A DNA stretch of 6,389 nucleotides from Bacteroidales bacterium (GTDB lineage: Bacteria; Bacteroidota; Bacteroidia; Bacteroidales; UBA932), in assembly GCA_017556665.1 (NCBI GenBank), contig JAFYMJ010000036.1, forward strand, positions 1-6,389, read 5' to 3'. The translations under genes were made by a program, and so were the position numbers. Positions 1-6,364 of this stretch are shown here, one piece after another. The notes beneath the pieces are model-generated. The model ran no database searches and was not told the origin of the DNA. It saw only the letters and a program-made list of their open reading frames with translations. How positions within the stretch are numbered: the first letter of the stretch is position 1; every line of letters starts with the position of its first letter.

Positions 1-951
1 GGTATGATTGATATTTTGGCGTCAGACACACCATAAGCAAAACACCTGAGAGACAATGCTGTATTCTATATAGTTCCTTTTACTAATCCCGATGGAGTGG
101 TTGAAGGTATGTCTAGAAGCAATGGAGAGGGTATAAATCTTGAAGTAAACTGGAACGATCCAGAAGAGGTTACATCACAAGAGGTAAAAAATCTAAGAAA
201 CCTTGTAGAGAACTTTGTTGGAATTAAGAATGATATGGGACTTCCAACAGCAGGTATGGGTGTAGATGTATTCTTGAATATGCACTCACAGGTTGCAAAC
301 TTTGTAACTTATTGGGTCCACAAAGCAGAGGGAACATCGGATAAATACTTTAAGGAACTTATGCTGCTTTGTAACCTTACAATCAACAATAACCCATATT
401 TTGGAAAAGATGGTTTGTGCTTCTCTAAGGTAAGTCCACGCTACCTTGAGGGTTGGTTCTGGGATAAAGCTGCAGAAAAGACTGTAGCAATTACCTTTGA
501 GACACCATATACTTTCTACAATAAAAACAGCCAAGGTGAATGGCTTACTGTAGAGAACCTTAAAAAAATGTCATGGAACAATGTATGGGCAACAGCTGAC
601 TACCTTGGAATTGGTGCTCCAGAAAGGACAATTGTAGCAGAGCCTGCAAAAGTATCAAAATTCACTACACATACAGACAACGACCATTTCTATTTTGGCA
701 ATTCATATCTTGTTGCAAAAGAGGAAGGTGCTAAAGTTAAATTTAAAGTAAAGAATCTTCCTGCAGGAGAATACGACATCTACAAATGGAGAGTTGGTGA
801 ATGCAAAAACATAAGCGATAAAGGAGAGAATGAGTGGGGAGAGCCAATTGGCAAATTGGTAAAAGTGAAAAAGGGAAGTGCAAAAGTGGAAGTGACTGCA
901 GAAAAAGCAGGAGATAAAGTTGATAACATTTTACTTGTAAAAGTAAAATAA
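1..951 (+). pseudogene. M14-family zinc carboxypeptidase-like protein, 3' part, interrupted by an in-frame TAA
   Basis: The reading frame is open at the left window edge, so the N-terminus and the usual first zinc ligands (HxxE) are not visible. Frame 1 reads GMIDILASDTP, a TAA stop at 34-36, then AKHLRDNAVFYIVPFTNPDG and on to TAA at 949-951. Both sides of the stop read as continuous M14 sequence: the NPDG block, a GINLEVNW block where M14 enzymes usually have DLNRNW, the third zinc-ligand motif MHSQ (His codon 283-285), and ITFETPY with the presumed catalytic Glu at 499-501. The last roughly 110 residues are probably a beta-sandwich extension (inference). The ATG at 97 lies inside the catalytic domain and is not a credible native start. 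Family knowledge: M14 enzymes are Zn-dependent peptidases, often exported in Bacteroidota; no signal peptide can be judged here. Odd: the stop, and loss of the Asn-Arg pair that holds the substrate carboxylate. A sequencing error at the stop cannot be excluded. Confidence 0.82.
34..36 (+). other. Premature in-frame TAA in the M14 peptidase gene
   Basis: The frame reads A-S-D-T-P-TAA-A-K-H-L-R-D-N. Relatives often have an acidic or small residue here, so GAA to TAA (one base) is a simple explanation (inference). The frame is unchanged on both sides. Confidence 0.8.
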
Positions 952-2065
952 TGAGGTTACATATACTAAGATGTATAAAGAATATTTAGAGTTCTTTGGG
1001 GTAACCCAAGAGAATTTACAGGAAATTATATCAATCGCCCTCTCTAAAGGGGGCGATTATGCCGATATCTATATGGAATACTCCATTATAAATGAATTGA
1101 TGCTAAGGGATGGAGAAGTAAACACAGCCGGAACCCATATAGATTACGGAGTAGGGATAAGGGTTGTAAGCAACGACAAGACTGGATATGCATACAGCGA
1201 GATTACCTCAATGGAAGAGATGAAAAAGGCTGCACTTACAGCAGCACAAATAGCAAACGAAAATAACAGCTATATTCCTCCAGTTAAGGTAAATATTCTT
1301 AAAGGGAACAACTTCTACCCTATTGAGAAAGGTTGGGATGATGTCAATATCTCCTATAAAGTTCCATATCTGGAACATATGAACAACATCATTTTCTCAC
1401 TGGACAAAAAGGTTGTTAAAGTAATAGGAAAAATAACAGATTCCAGTTCAAAAATACTCTTCTTCAATTCCAACTATGAAGGGTATGCCGATTTGAGACC
1501 TATGATAAGTGTTACCGCCACTTGCGTAATGGAATCAAAAGGGAGAGTGGAAAGTTCAGGTGCTAGCAGAAGCTTTAGAAAAGGGTTTGAGTTCCTTACC
1601 AATGACATGATAGAGGATTTGGCAAAAGAGTGTGTTCAAAAGACATCATTCCTTTTTACTGCATCGCAGCCAAAAGGTGGAATGATGGATGTAGTGATGG
1701 GTGCAGGCAGTTCGGGAATCCTTTTGCACGAGGCAGTTGGGCATGCATTTGAAGCCGATTTCAACAGAAAAGGGACATCTATATTCTCTGATTGCATGGG
1801 CAAGAAGATTTGCAATGAATCCATAAATATAATTGATGATGGAACAATAACAGGAAACAGAGGAAGCTGCAATTGGGATGATGAAGGTGTTCCAGGACAG
1901 AAGACCTATATGGTTAAGGATGGTGTGTTGAATTCATATCTGCACGACAGAATAAGTGCAATATTTTATGGTGTAAATCCTACAGGCAACGGAAGAAGGG
2001 AATGTTTCAGATTTATGCCTATTCCAAGAATGAGGGCAACATATATGGAGAGTGGCAAAGCAAAC

Positions 2066-2068
2066 TAG
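2066..2068 (+). other. Premature in-frame TAG in tldD
   Basis: The codons read G-K-A-N-TAG-S-D-L-I-S in one unbroken frame with homologous TldD sequence on both sides. One base change would restore a sense codon, for example AAG, GAG or CAG. There is no nearby frameshift. The position is a variable stretch between the conserved RMRATYM and KKGIYV blocks. Confidence 0.9.
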
Positions 2069-2370
2069 AGTGATTTGATTTCCCAAATAAAGAAAGGGAT
2101 ATATGTAGATAATTTCTCAAATGGCCAGGTACAGATTGGAGCGGGAGATTTTACATTCTATGTAAAAAGCGGTTATTTGATAGAAAATGGAAAACTTACC
2201 CAACCTATAAAGGATGTGAATATTATAGGTAATGGACCGGAGGCATTAAAAAACATTACAGAAGTTGCAGACAACGGCAGAATAGAAGATTCTACCTGGA
2301 CATGTGGTAAAGGGCAATATTGTCCTGTATCATGTGGAATGCCATCTGTTTTAGTCAAAAATCTAACTGT

Positions 2371-2376
2371 AGGAGG
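2371..2376 (+). promoter_or_regulatory. Shine-Dalgarno-like AGGAGG before tldE
   Basis: AGGAGG lies 9 nt upstream of the tldE ATG at 2386. It also encodes part of the conserved C-terminal VGG of TldD, so it may be coincidental. Bacteroidota usually rely little on such sites, and the other starts here (971, 3745, 5266) lack one. It could still let ribosomes start tldE although translation of tldD would end 318 nt earlier. Confidence 0.4.
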
Positions 2377-2385
2377 AATGAGCTG

Positions 2386-3741
2386 ATGATTACAACCAAG
2401 ATAGATAACAGATTTGAGATTGAGAGTGCCAGATATGCATTGGAATTTGTTGGCAGGCATGGGGCACAAGCAGCCAGGGTTACTGTAAACAAAGGAATTC
2501 AAAGCTCATTTTCTACACTTAATGGAGATCTGGAGAACCTTCAGAGTACAAATGACAGGTCATTGTACATTCAGCTGGTTACAAATGACAGATATGGAGC
2601 ATACTCAACAAACAGGTTTGAGAAGAATGAACTGGAGAAATTCCTTAAGGATGCATTGGAAACCAACAAATATTTGTCGGCCGACGAATGCAGAAAACTT
2701 CCAGCCAAAGAGTTGTGCTGGGGCGGAGTTGGGGAAGATTTGGAGCAATATGATCCATATGTTGCAGAGATGGATCCAGCAAAGAAAAAAGAGATTGCTT
2801 TTGAAGTAATGGAGCAAGCATACGGGAAAAGCAAAAAGATTGTATCTGTTGGTTCTGAATACGGCGATATGCTTGATTATCAGTATATGGCAGATTCTCA
2901 AGGTTTTGAAGGAGATTCTCTTCAAAGTAATTTTACAGTTAGCGTAGAGTGTTCTCTAAAAGGAAGAACAAATGCAAGAAGCGAAGGCTGGTGGTGGGAA
3001 AGCTCTCTTCACTTTAAAGACTTTGACTATGCCAACTGTGGTAAAAATGCCCTAAACAGAGCAATGGCTTCATTGAATCCAAAGAAAATTCAAAGTGGAA
3101 AATTTGCTATGGTGGTTGAGAGTACCTGCTCAAGCAGGCTTGTCTCCCCTATTTTCTCTGCATTGAATGGGACAAACATCCAACAGAAAAATTCATTTCT
3201 TGCCAATAAACTTGGCAAGAAGATATTTCCAAAGAAGCTCTCTTTGATTGACACTCCACATATAAAAGGGTTGTCGGGAAGCAGATATTGGGATGGAGAT
3301 GGACTGGCAACAAAAAATAGGGCCATAATTGACAAAGGGCATATAAGGACATTTTTTATAAATACATACACTGCAAATAAAATGGGAATGCAGCCCACAG
3401 TAGAGAGCCCTTCTGTTCCAAAGTTCAATTTGGAAGATTTTCCGGCAAAATACAGGAATTTGGATGCAAAAAGTATTATAAAAATACTGGATAAAGGTAT
3501 ATTTGTAACCGGATTCAATGGGGGGAACTGCAATGGTGCAACAGGAGACTTCTCATATGGAATACAAGGTTTCTATTTTGAGAATGGAGAGATATTGTTT
3601 CCAATTAAGGAGATGAACATAAGTGGAAATATTTTAAAATTATGGAAAAATATTGCACTTATAGGCAACGATGCAAGAACATGTTCCAGATGGATGATAC
3701 CATCATTGGCCTTTACAGATGTTGATTTTACAGGAATATAA
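2386..3741 (+). CDS. tldE: TldE/PmbA, partner subunit of the TldD/TldE protease
   Basis: This 451-residue protein is the usual length for PmbA/TldE (about 450 in E. coli). I chose the ATG at 2386 because it shares its A with the tldD stop TGA (TGATG) and gives the natural N-terminus; the same frame is open further upstream, but that part overlaps conserved tldD codons. Like its family it has no HExxxH motif, so it is the non-metal partner of TldD that shapes the substrate chamber (family knowledge). Recognisable blocks are TCSSRLVSPIFSALNG, HIKGLSGSRYWDGDGLATKN, FINTYTANKMGMQPT, GNCNGATGDFSYGIQGF and the C-terminal LWKNIALIGNDARTCSRWMI then SLAFTDVDFTGI. No frameshift or internal stop is visible. 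Co-translation with tldD by the one-base overlap would normally tie the two subunit levels together; with the tldD stop this coupling is broken. The protein is cytoplasmic, with no signal peptide or membrane segment seen. Confidence 0.93.
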   Translation: MITTKIDNRFEIESARYALEFVGRHGAQAARVTVNKGIQSSFSTLNGDLENLQSTNDRSLYIQLVTNDRYGAYSTNRFEKNELEKFLKDALETNKYLSADECRKLPAKELCWGGVGEDLEQYDPYVAEMDPAKKKEIAFEVMEQAYGKSKKIVSVGSEYGDMLDYQYMADSQGFEGDSLQSNFTVSVECSLKGRTNARSEGWWWESSLHFKDFDYANCGKNALNRAMASLNPKKIQSGKFAMVVESTCSSRLVSPIFSALNGTNIQQKNSFLANKLGKKIFPKKLSLIDTPHIKGLSGSRYWDGDGLATKNRAIIDKGHIRTFFINTYTANKMGMQPTVESPSVPKFNLEDFPAKYRNLDAKSIIKILDKGIFVTGFNGGNCNGATGDFSYGIQGFYFENGEILFPIKEMNISGNILKLWKNIALIGNDARTCSRWMIPSLAFTDVDFTGI

Positions 3742-3744
3742 AAT

Positions 3745-5193
3745 ATGAAAAAACCGTCAATTCTATTAGCATTGGTCCCTATAACTATCATTATTGCTCT
3801 GATAGTTGTGGGAGTATATCTGTTTGGTGAAGATCTTACAAGCGGTCCGTCACAGATAGCACTTATCACTGGAAGTATTGTAGCAGCAATAATATGTATC
3901 CTATATCTTAAAATTCCTTGGGAGAAGATAGAGGAGGGAATGATGGACAATATGAGCAAGACAACCTCTGCCCTGTTCATAGTTCTTATGATTGGTGCAC
4001 TTACAGCATCCTGGACACTCTCTGGTGTTGTCCCAAGTATTGTATATTACGGATTAAAAATTATAGACCCATCTATATTTCTTGTAGTGGTATTTGTATT
4101 CACAGGTCTGATATCCACAATGATAGGCAGCAGCTGGACAACTGTAGGAACAATTGGAGTTGCCATGCTTAGTGCCGGACAGATTATGGGTTTTGACAAT
4201 GGATGGCTTGCCGGTGCAATATTGTCGGGAGCATACTTTGGAGATAAAGTGTCCCCATTGTCAGATACAACAAACTTGTCGGCATCAATTGCAAGGGTTA
4301 ACTTATACGAACATGTAAAATATACACTGATAACAAATGTTCCTACCTTTGTAATTACAACAATCTTTTTCCTTGTTGCAGGACTTCTGATACCAAACAA
4401 CGATAATCTTGATGTTGCAGCACAATGCGAGAGTCTGGCATCAAATTTCAATATATCATTATGGTTATTCCTTATTCCTGGCGTAACAATCTTCCTTATG
4501 TACAAAAAGGTATCACCATATATCACCTTGTTCCTGTCTGCTGTACTTGGAGCTATTGTAGCTGTATTTGCACAACCACAAATCATAGCACAGATAACAC
4601 CATACGCAACAGATTCATTAGAGACATATTTCTACGCACCACTTAAATTGTTGTCAAGTCCAATTGAAATCTCAACAGGAGATCCATTGATTGATGATCT
4701 GGCTTCTACAAATGGCATGTATGGTATGCTGAACACCGTATGGCTTGTAATGTGCGTAAGTGCATTTGGAGCTGTAATGGAAGTTGGTGGTTTTATAGAA
4801 GTGATTACAATAAAGCTTTCTAAATTCATCAGAAGCTGTACAAGTCTTGTAGCCACTACAGCATCTACATGTATAGCCTGCAACCTTATATTGTCTGACC
4901 AGTACATGTCTATTATAATACCTGGAAAGATGTTCAGCAAAATGTATGAAGACAATGGTTACCAAGGCAAACTGCTTAGCCGTACGCTACAGGATTCTGC
5001 AGCTGTAACCTCTGTCCTTATCCCTTGGAACAGTTGTGGTGTTGTACAAAGCAGTGTACTTGGAATACCAACATTAGTTTATGCACCGTACTGCTTCTTC
5101 TGTTACATCTCTCCAATAATTACTGTAATATTTGCAGCAATCGGATATAAAATAGTAAGAAATGTAAAAGGAAAAGAGACAGCTGAAAAATAA
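3745..5193 (+). CDS. nhaC: NhaC-family Na+/H+ antiporter (482 aa)
   Basis: This is an integral membrane protein of the NhaC/Na_H_antiporter superfamily. Two motifs carry the call: GSSWTTVGT (residues 128-136) and GDKVSPLSDTTNL (residues 166-178), both in the conserved core. Hydrophobic spans are seen at roughly residues 5-27, 37-55, 74-92, 109-127, 195-216, 235-251, 258-277, 331-350, 365-385 and 445-468, so about ten or more helices. The family exchanges Na+ for H+, and some members couple this to malate/lactate or amino-acid exchange, so the substrate is not fixed by sequence alone. The start is 3 bp after the tldE stop, without a Shine-Dalgarno site, so it is probably co-transcribed and reached by reinitiation. 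The C-terminus is short, charged and probably cytoplasmic. The reading frame is intact. Which peptide-related substrate, if any, links it to the protease genes is unknown. Confidence 0.9.
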   Translation: MKKPSILLALVPITIIIALIVVGVYLFGEDLTSGPSQIALITGSIVAAIICILYLKIPWEKIEEGMMDNMSKTTSALFIVLMIGALTASWTLSGVVPSIVYYGLKIIDPSIFLVVVFVFTGLISTMIGSSWTTVGTIGVAMLSAGQIMGFDNGWLAGAILSGAYFGDKVSPLSDTTNLSASIARVNLYEHVKYTLITNVPTFVITTIFFLVAGLLIPNNDNLDVAAQCESLASNFNISLWLFLIPGVTIFLMYKKVSPYITLFLSAVLGAIVAVFAQPQIIAQITPYATDSLETYFYAPLKLLSSPIEISTGDPLIDDLASTNGMYGMLNTVWLVMCVSAFGAVMEVGGFIEVITIKLSKFIRSCTSLVATTASTCIACNLILSDQYMSIIIPGKMFSKMYEDNGYQGKLLSRTLQDSAAVTSVLIPWNSCGVVQSSVLGIPTLVYAPYCFFCYISPIITVIFAAIGYKIVRNVKGKETAEK

Positions 5194-5195
5194 AA

Positions 5196-5227
5196 TTTGT
5201 GATAATAAAAAAATTGCATCAATTTTG
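5196..5227 (+). promoter_or_regulatory. Candidate Bacteroides-type promoter for slyD
   Basis: The element TTTG at 5196-5199 and CAATTTTG at 5220-5227 are separated by 20 bp. The Bacteroides primary-sigma consensus is TTTG, about 19-21 bp, then TAnnTTTG, so the fit is 4/4 and 5/6 defined bases (C for the first T). It lies in the only sizeable gap (5194-5265) of the + strand gene run. The AT-rich leader from about 5234 to 5265 has no Shine-Dalgarno site, as is common in this phylum. It was identified by eye only. Confidence 0.45.
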
Positions 5228-5265
5228 CATAAAAGATAAATTATTAACAATTCAATATAACTAAA

Positions 5266-5814
5266 ATGGAAATTAATCAAAATAAAGTAGTATCTCTATC
5301 ATACACATTAGAGGTTGAGGGTGATGTTATTGAGACTGTAACTGCACAAAAACCAATGCAGTTCATTTTTGGAACCGGTTACCTTCTTCCTAAATTTGAG
5401 GAGAATGTTGCTGGTAAAAAAGTTGGTGACACTTTTGATTTTACATTAACAGCAACTGAGGGATATGGCGAGGTCAACCCAGATGCTATTGTAGAGTTAC
5501 CTAAAAAGTTGTTCGAAGTAGAGGGTAAAATAGAAGAGGGTCTTCTTGTAGTTGGAAACGTACTTCCTATGATGGATTCAGAGGGTAACAGACTTAATGG
5601 AAGCATTGACGAGATTAAAGAAGATACAATTCTAATGAACTTCAATCACCCTCTTGCTGGTGCATCACTTCACTTTAGCGGTAAAGTTGAGGCTATTAGA
5701 GAAGCTACAGAAACAGAGCTTACAAACGGTTTGTTTGGTGAAAAAGTCCAACATTCATGTGGTGATGGATGTGCATCAGACTGCTCTTCATGCGGATGTG
5801 GCGGATGTCACTAG
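5266..5814 (+). CDS. slyD: SlyD-type FKBP peptidyl-prolyl isomerase with Cys/His-rich tail
   Basis: This 182-residue cytoplasmic protein has the SlyD layout. An FKBP half (about residues 1-70) carries VSLSYTLEVEG, FIFGTGYLLPKFEENVAGKK and a GYGEVNPDAIVELPK stretch. An insert-in-flap chaperone domain follows (about 72-120), with VVGNVLPMMDSEGN. The FKBP fold then closes with NFNHPLAGASLHFSGKV, the conserved NHPLAG motif. The tail contains six Cys (165, 169, 173, 176, 178, 181) and His 163 and 182. In the family such tails bind Ni2+ or Zn2+ and the protein assists folding and nickel delivery to hydrogenase; whether this organism uses it so is inference. The start ATG at 5266 follows an A-rich leader and gives a full N-terminus. 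The gene has its own candidate promoter upstream. It ends at TAG 5812-5814, 16 bp before a group II intron on the other strand. That TAG acts as a normal stop here. Confidence 0.93.
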   Translation: MEINQNKVVSLSYTLEVEGDVIETVTAQKPMQFIFGTGYLLPKFEENVAGKKVGDTFDFTLTATEGYGEVNPDAIVELPKKLFEVEGKIEEGLLVVGNVLPMMDSEGNRLNGSIDEIKEDTILMNFNHPLAGASLHFSGKVEAIREATETELTNGLFGEKVQHSCGDGCASDCSSCGCGGCH

Positions 5815-5816
5815 GA

Positions 5817-5828
5817 TATCACCTGATA
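5817..5828. repeat. Short perfect dyad in the intron 3' exon, TATCA-CC-TGATA
   Basis: A 5-bp inverted repeat with a 2-nt spacer lies between the slyD stop and the predicted intron end. It could be the remnant of the original slyD downstream signal or part of the intron target site. It is too short to assign a function. Confidence 0.3.
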
Positions 5829-5830
5829 CA

Positions 5831-5888
5831 ATCGGGTAGGAGGAAAACAAAGGTAAGTTTTCTTCCTACTTTTGTTTTCCGACCTCCC
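5831..5888 (-). ncRNA. Group II intron domain VI with bulged branch-point A; predicted 3' splice site at 5831
   Basis: On the - strand, GGG (5888-5886) pairs with CCC (5836-5834) and AGG (5885-5883) pairs with CCT (5840-5838). This leaves A5837 unpaired between the two short helices, the expected branch point. From there the intron ends CCCGAT, so A5837 is the seventh base from the end, and the last two bases A5832-T5831 fit the AY rule. The arm continues as a long stem, 5880-5867 with 5855-5842, capped by an 11-nt loop. In the + direction this stem has 14 continuous pairs (one G.U) and a T-rich right arm, so it may also stop slyD transcription, although no T-run follows it. Confidence 0.72.
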
Positions 5889-5890
5889 AC

Positions 5891-5922
5891 ACCACCGTAC
5901 ATGCGGGTCCGCATACGGCGGT
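5891..5922 (-). ncRNA. Group II intron domain V (catalytic hairpin)
   Basis: On the - strand the helix runs from A5922 to T5891. Nine pairs form the lower stem: A5922-T5891, C5921-G5892, C5920-G5893, G5919.T5894, C5918-G5895, C5917-G5896, G5916-C5897, T5915-A5898 and A5914-T5899. A two-base bulge (T5901, G5900) follows, then four pairs (T5913-A5902 to G5910-C5905) and a GACC loop. The catalytic triad is C5920-G5919-C5918 with the expected G.U wobble. The bulge position and 32-nt length fit domain V (family norm about 34 nt); the upper stem is one pair shorter than the canonical form and the loop is not GNRA. Confidence 0.82.
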
Positions 5923-6054
5923 TCCCCATTTGCGATGAATACACATTGCAGGGCTGCGTACTCGCTAGAGGATTCTAATGCTCTAACGTTCGTATCTGTA
6001 CAACGCTTCTCCGTAGTATTCACTTCCGTGAGTTTATGGTTGTCATTATCTTGG

Positions 6055-6074
6055 ATATGTGCGCTTCCACATAT
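6055..6074 (-). repeat. Perfect 7-bp hairpin in the domain IV region
   Basis: ATATGTG (6055-6061) and CACATAT (6068-6074) are inverted repeats with a 6-nt loop. The hairpin lies in the roughly 260-nt stretch where an intron maturase gene would be expected, so it may be part of the short residual domain IV structure. Its role is unknown. Confidence 0.4.
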
Positions 6075-6183
6075 TTCTCGGATTCCGTCCTACAATTCTG
6101 TGGATAGGCATATTTCTGCACTTTACTCCATGAGGTGAGCAACCATGTTCACTTAATAGGGTTCGGTCCTTCCCTGTCTTGCA

Positions 6184-6215
6184 GGTACTATGACCTCGGC
6201 TGACTTCTCGCAGTT
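6184..6215 (-). ncRNA. Conserved group II intron block upstream of domain IV
   Basis: The - strand reads AACTGCGAGAAGTCAGC followed by CGAGGTCATAGTACC. From memory this block stands shortly before the maturase gene in many bacterial group II introns, and is often mistranslated as ELREVSRGHST. A further AAGGACCGAAC motif follows on the - strand (6162-6172). These place the missing maturase position between about 6160 and 5925. Exact assignment to domain II or III needs covariance modelling. Confidence 0.55.
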
Positions 6216-6352
6216 CGTTGTTACTACTTGCCTCTTGGCTCGTCTGCGAGACCTCCCCAGATAAGAACATGCTCTTTCCGCCTTATGCCTGCCGCATTTA
6301 CCCACATGTATTCCGAATGACTATCGGGCTTTGACTTCCATTGCAGTCTTAC

Positions 6353-6364
6353 CCTACATGTAGG
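6353..6364. repeat. 12-bp perfect palindrome CCTACATGTAGG near the right edge
   Basis: The palindrome lies within the intron, presumably in a domain I or II helix. No independent function is claimed. Confidence 0.35.

Larger units (their letters stand above)
971..2386 (+). pseudogene. tldD: TldD metalloprotease subunit, split by an in-frame TAG at 2066-2068
   Basis: TldD is the zinc-bearing subunit of the cytoplasmic TldD/TldE protease, which in E. coli trims the microcin B17 leader and degrades unfolded CcdA (family knowledge). The ATG at 971 follows the upstream stop by 19 bp. The first 365 codons cover the N-terminal domain and the active-site motif HEAVGH (residues 253-258), then EADFNRKG, DDEG, SYLHDRISA, PTGNGRRE and IPRMRATYME. 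TAG at 2066-2068 then interrupts, but the same frame resumes at once with SDLISQIKKGIYV, NGQVQIGAGDF, NIIGNGP and TWTCGKGQ, ending at TGA 2384-2386. The Cys of TCGK (codon 445 in read-through numbering) corresponds to the third metal ligand of the family, so the 365-residue product would lack it. The read-through length of 471 codons is normal for TldD (about 480 in E. coli). Alternatives are a real nonsense mutation, an assembly or base-call error, or a split gene whose second half starts at TTG 2075; the first two seem likelier. Confidence 0.9.

Noticed and set aside
2066..2068. TAG read as pyrrolysine or as a reassigned sense codon
   Set aside because: slyD ends at TAG right after its natural Cys-rich tail, no pylTS-like gene is in view, and the neighbouring lesion uses TAA, so one recoding rule does not fit.
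2075..2386. Separate 104-codon gene starting at TTG 2075
   Set aside because: It is the conserved C-terminal part of TldD in the same frame; there is no good ribosome site before the TTG. Kept only as a low-probability split-gene idea.
3090..3533. Open frame of 147 codons on the - strand inside tldE
   Set aside because: It is a shadow of the well-supported tldE frame, with no family match and no start context.
4047..4586. Open frame of 179 codons on the - strand inside nhaC
   Set aside because: It is opposite conserved antiporter motifs; its length comes from the codon bias of the real gene.
5881..5930. Hairpin taken as a REP-like repeat or a simple slyD terminator
   Set aside because: The triad, G.U pair, bulge position and the adjoining branch-point helix fit group II intron domain V much better.
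5872..6138. Small + strand protein of 88 codons after slyD
   Set aside because: It runs antisense through domain V and the residual domain IV of the intron; it is a chance frame.
6046..6270. Small - strand protein of 74 codons in the intron
   Set aside because: It translates conserved intron RNA (ELREVSRGHST is the usual artefact of this block) and has no independent coding signs.
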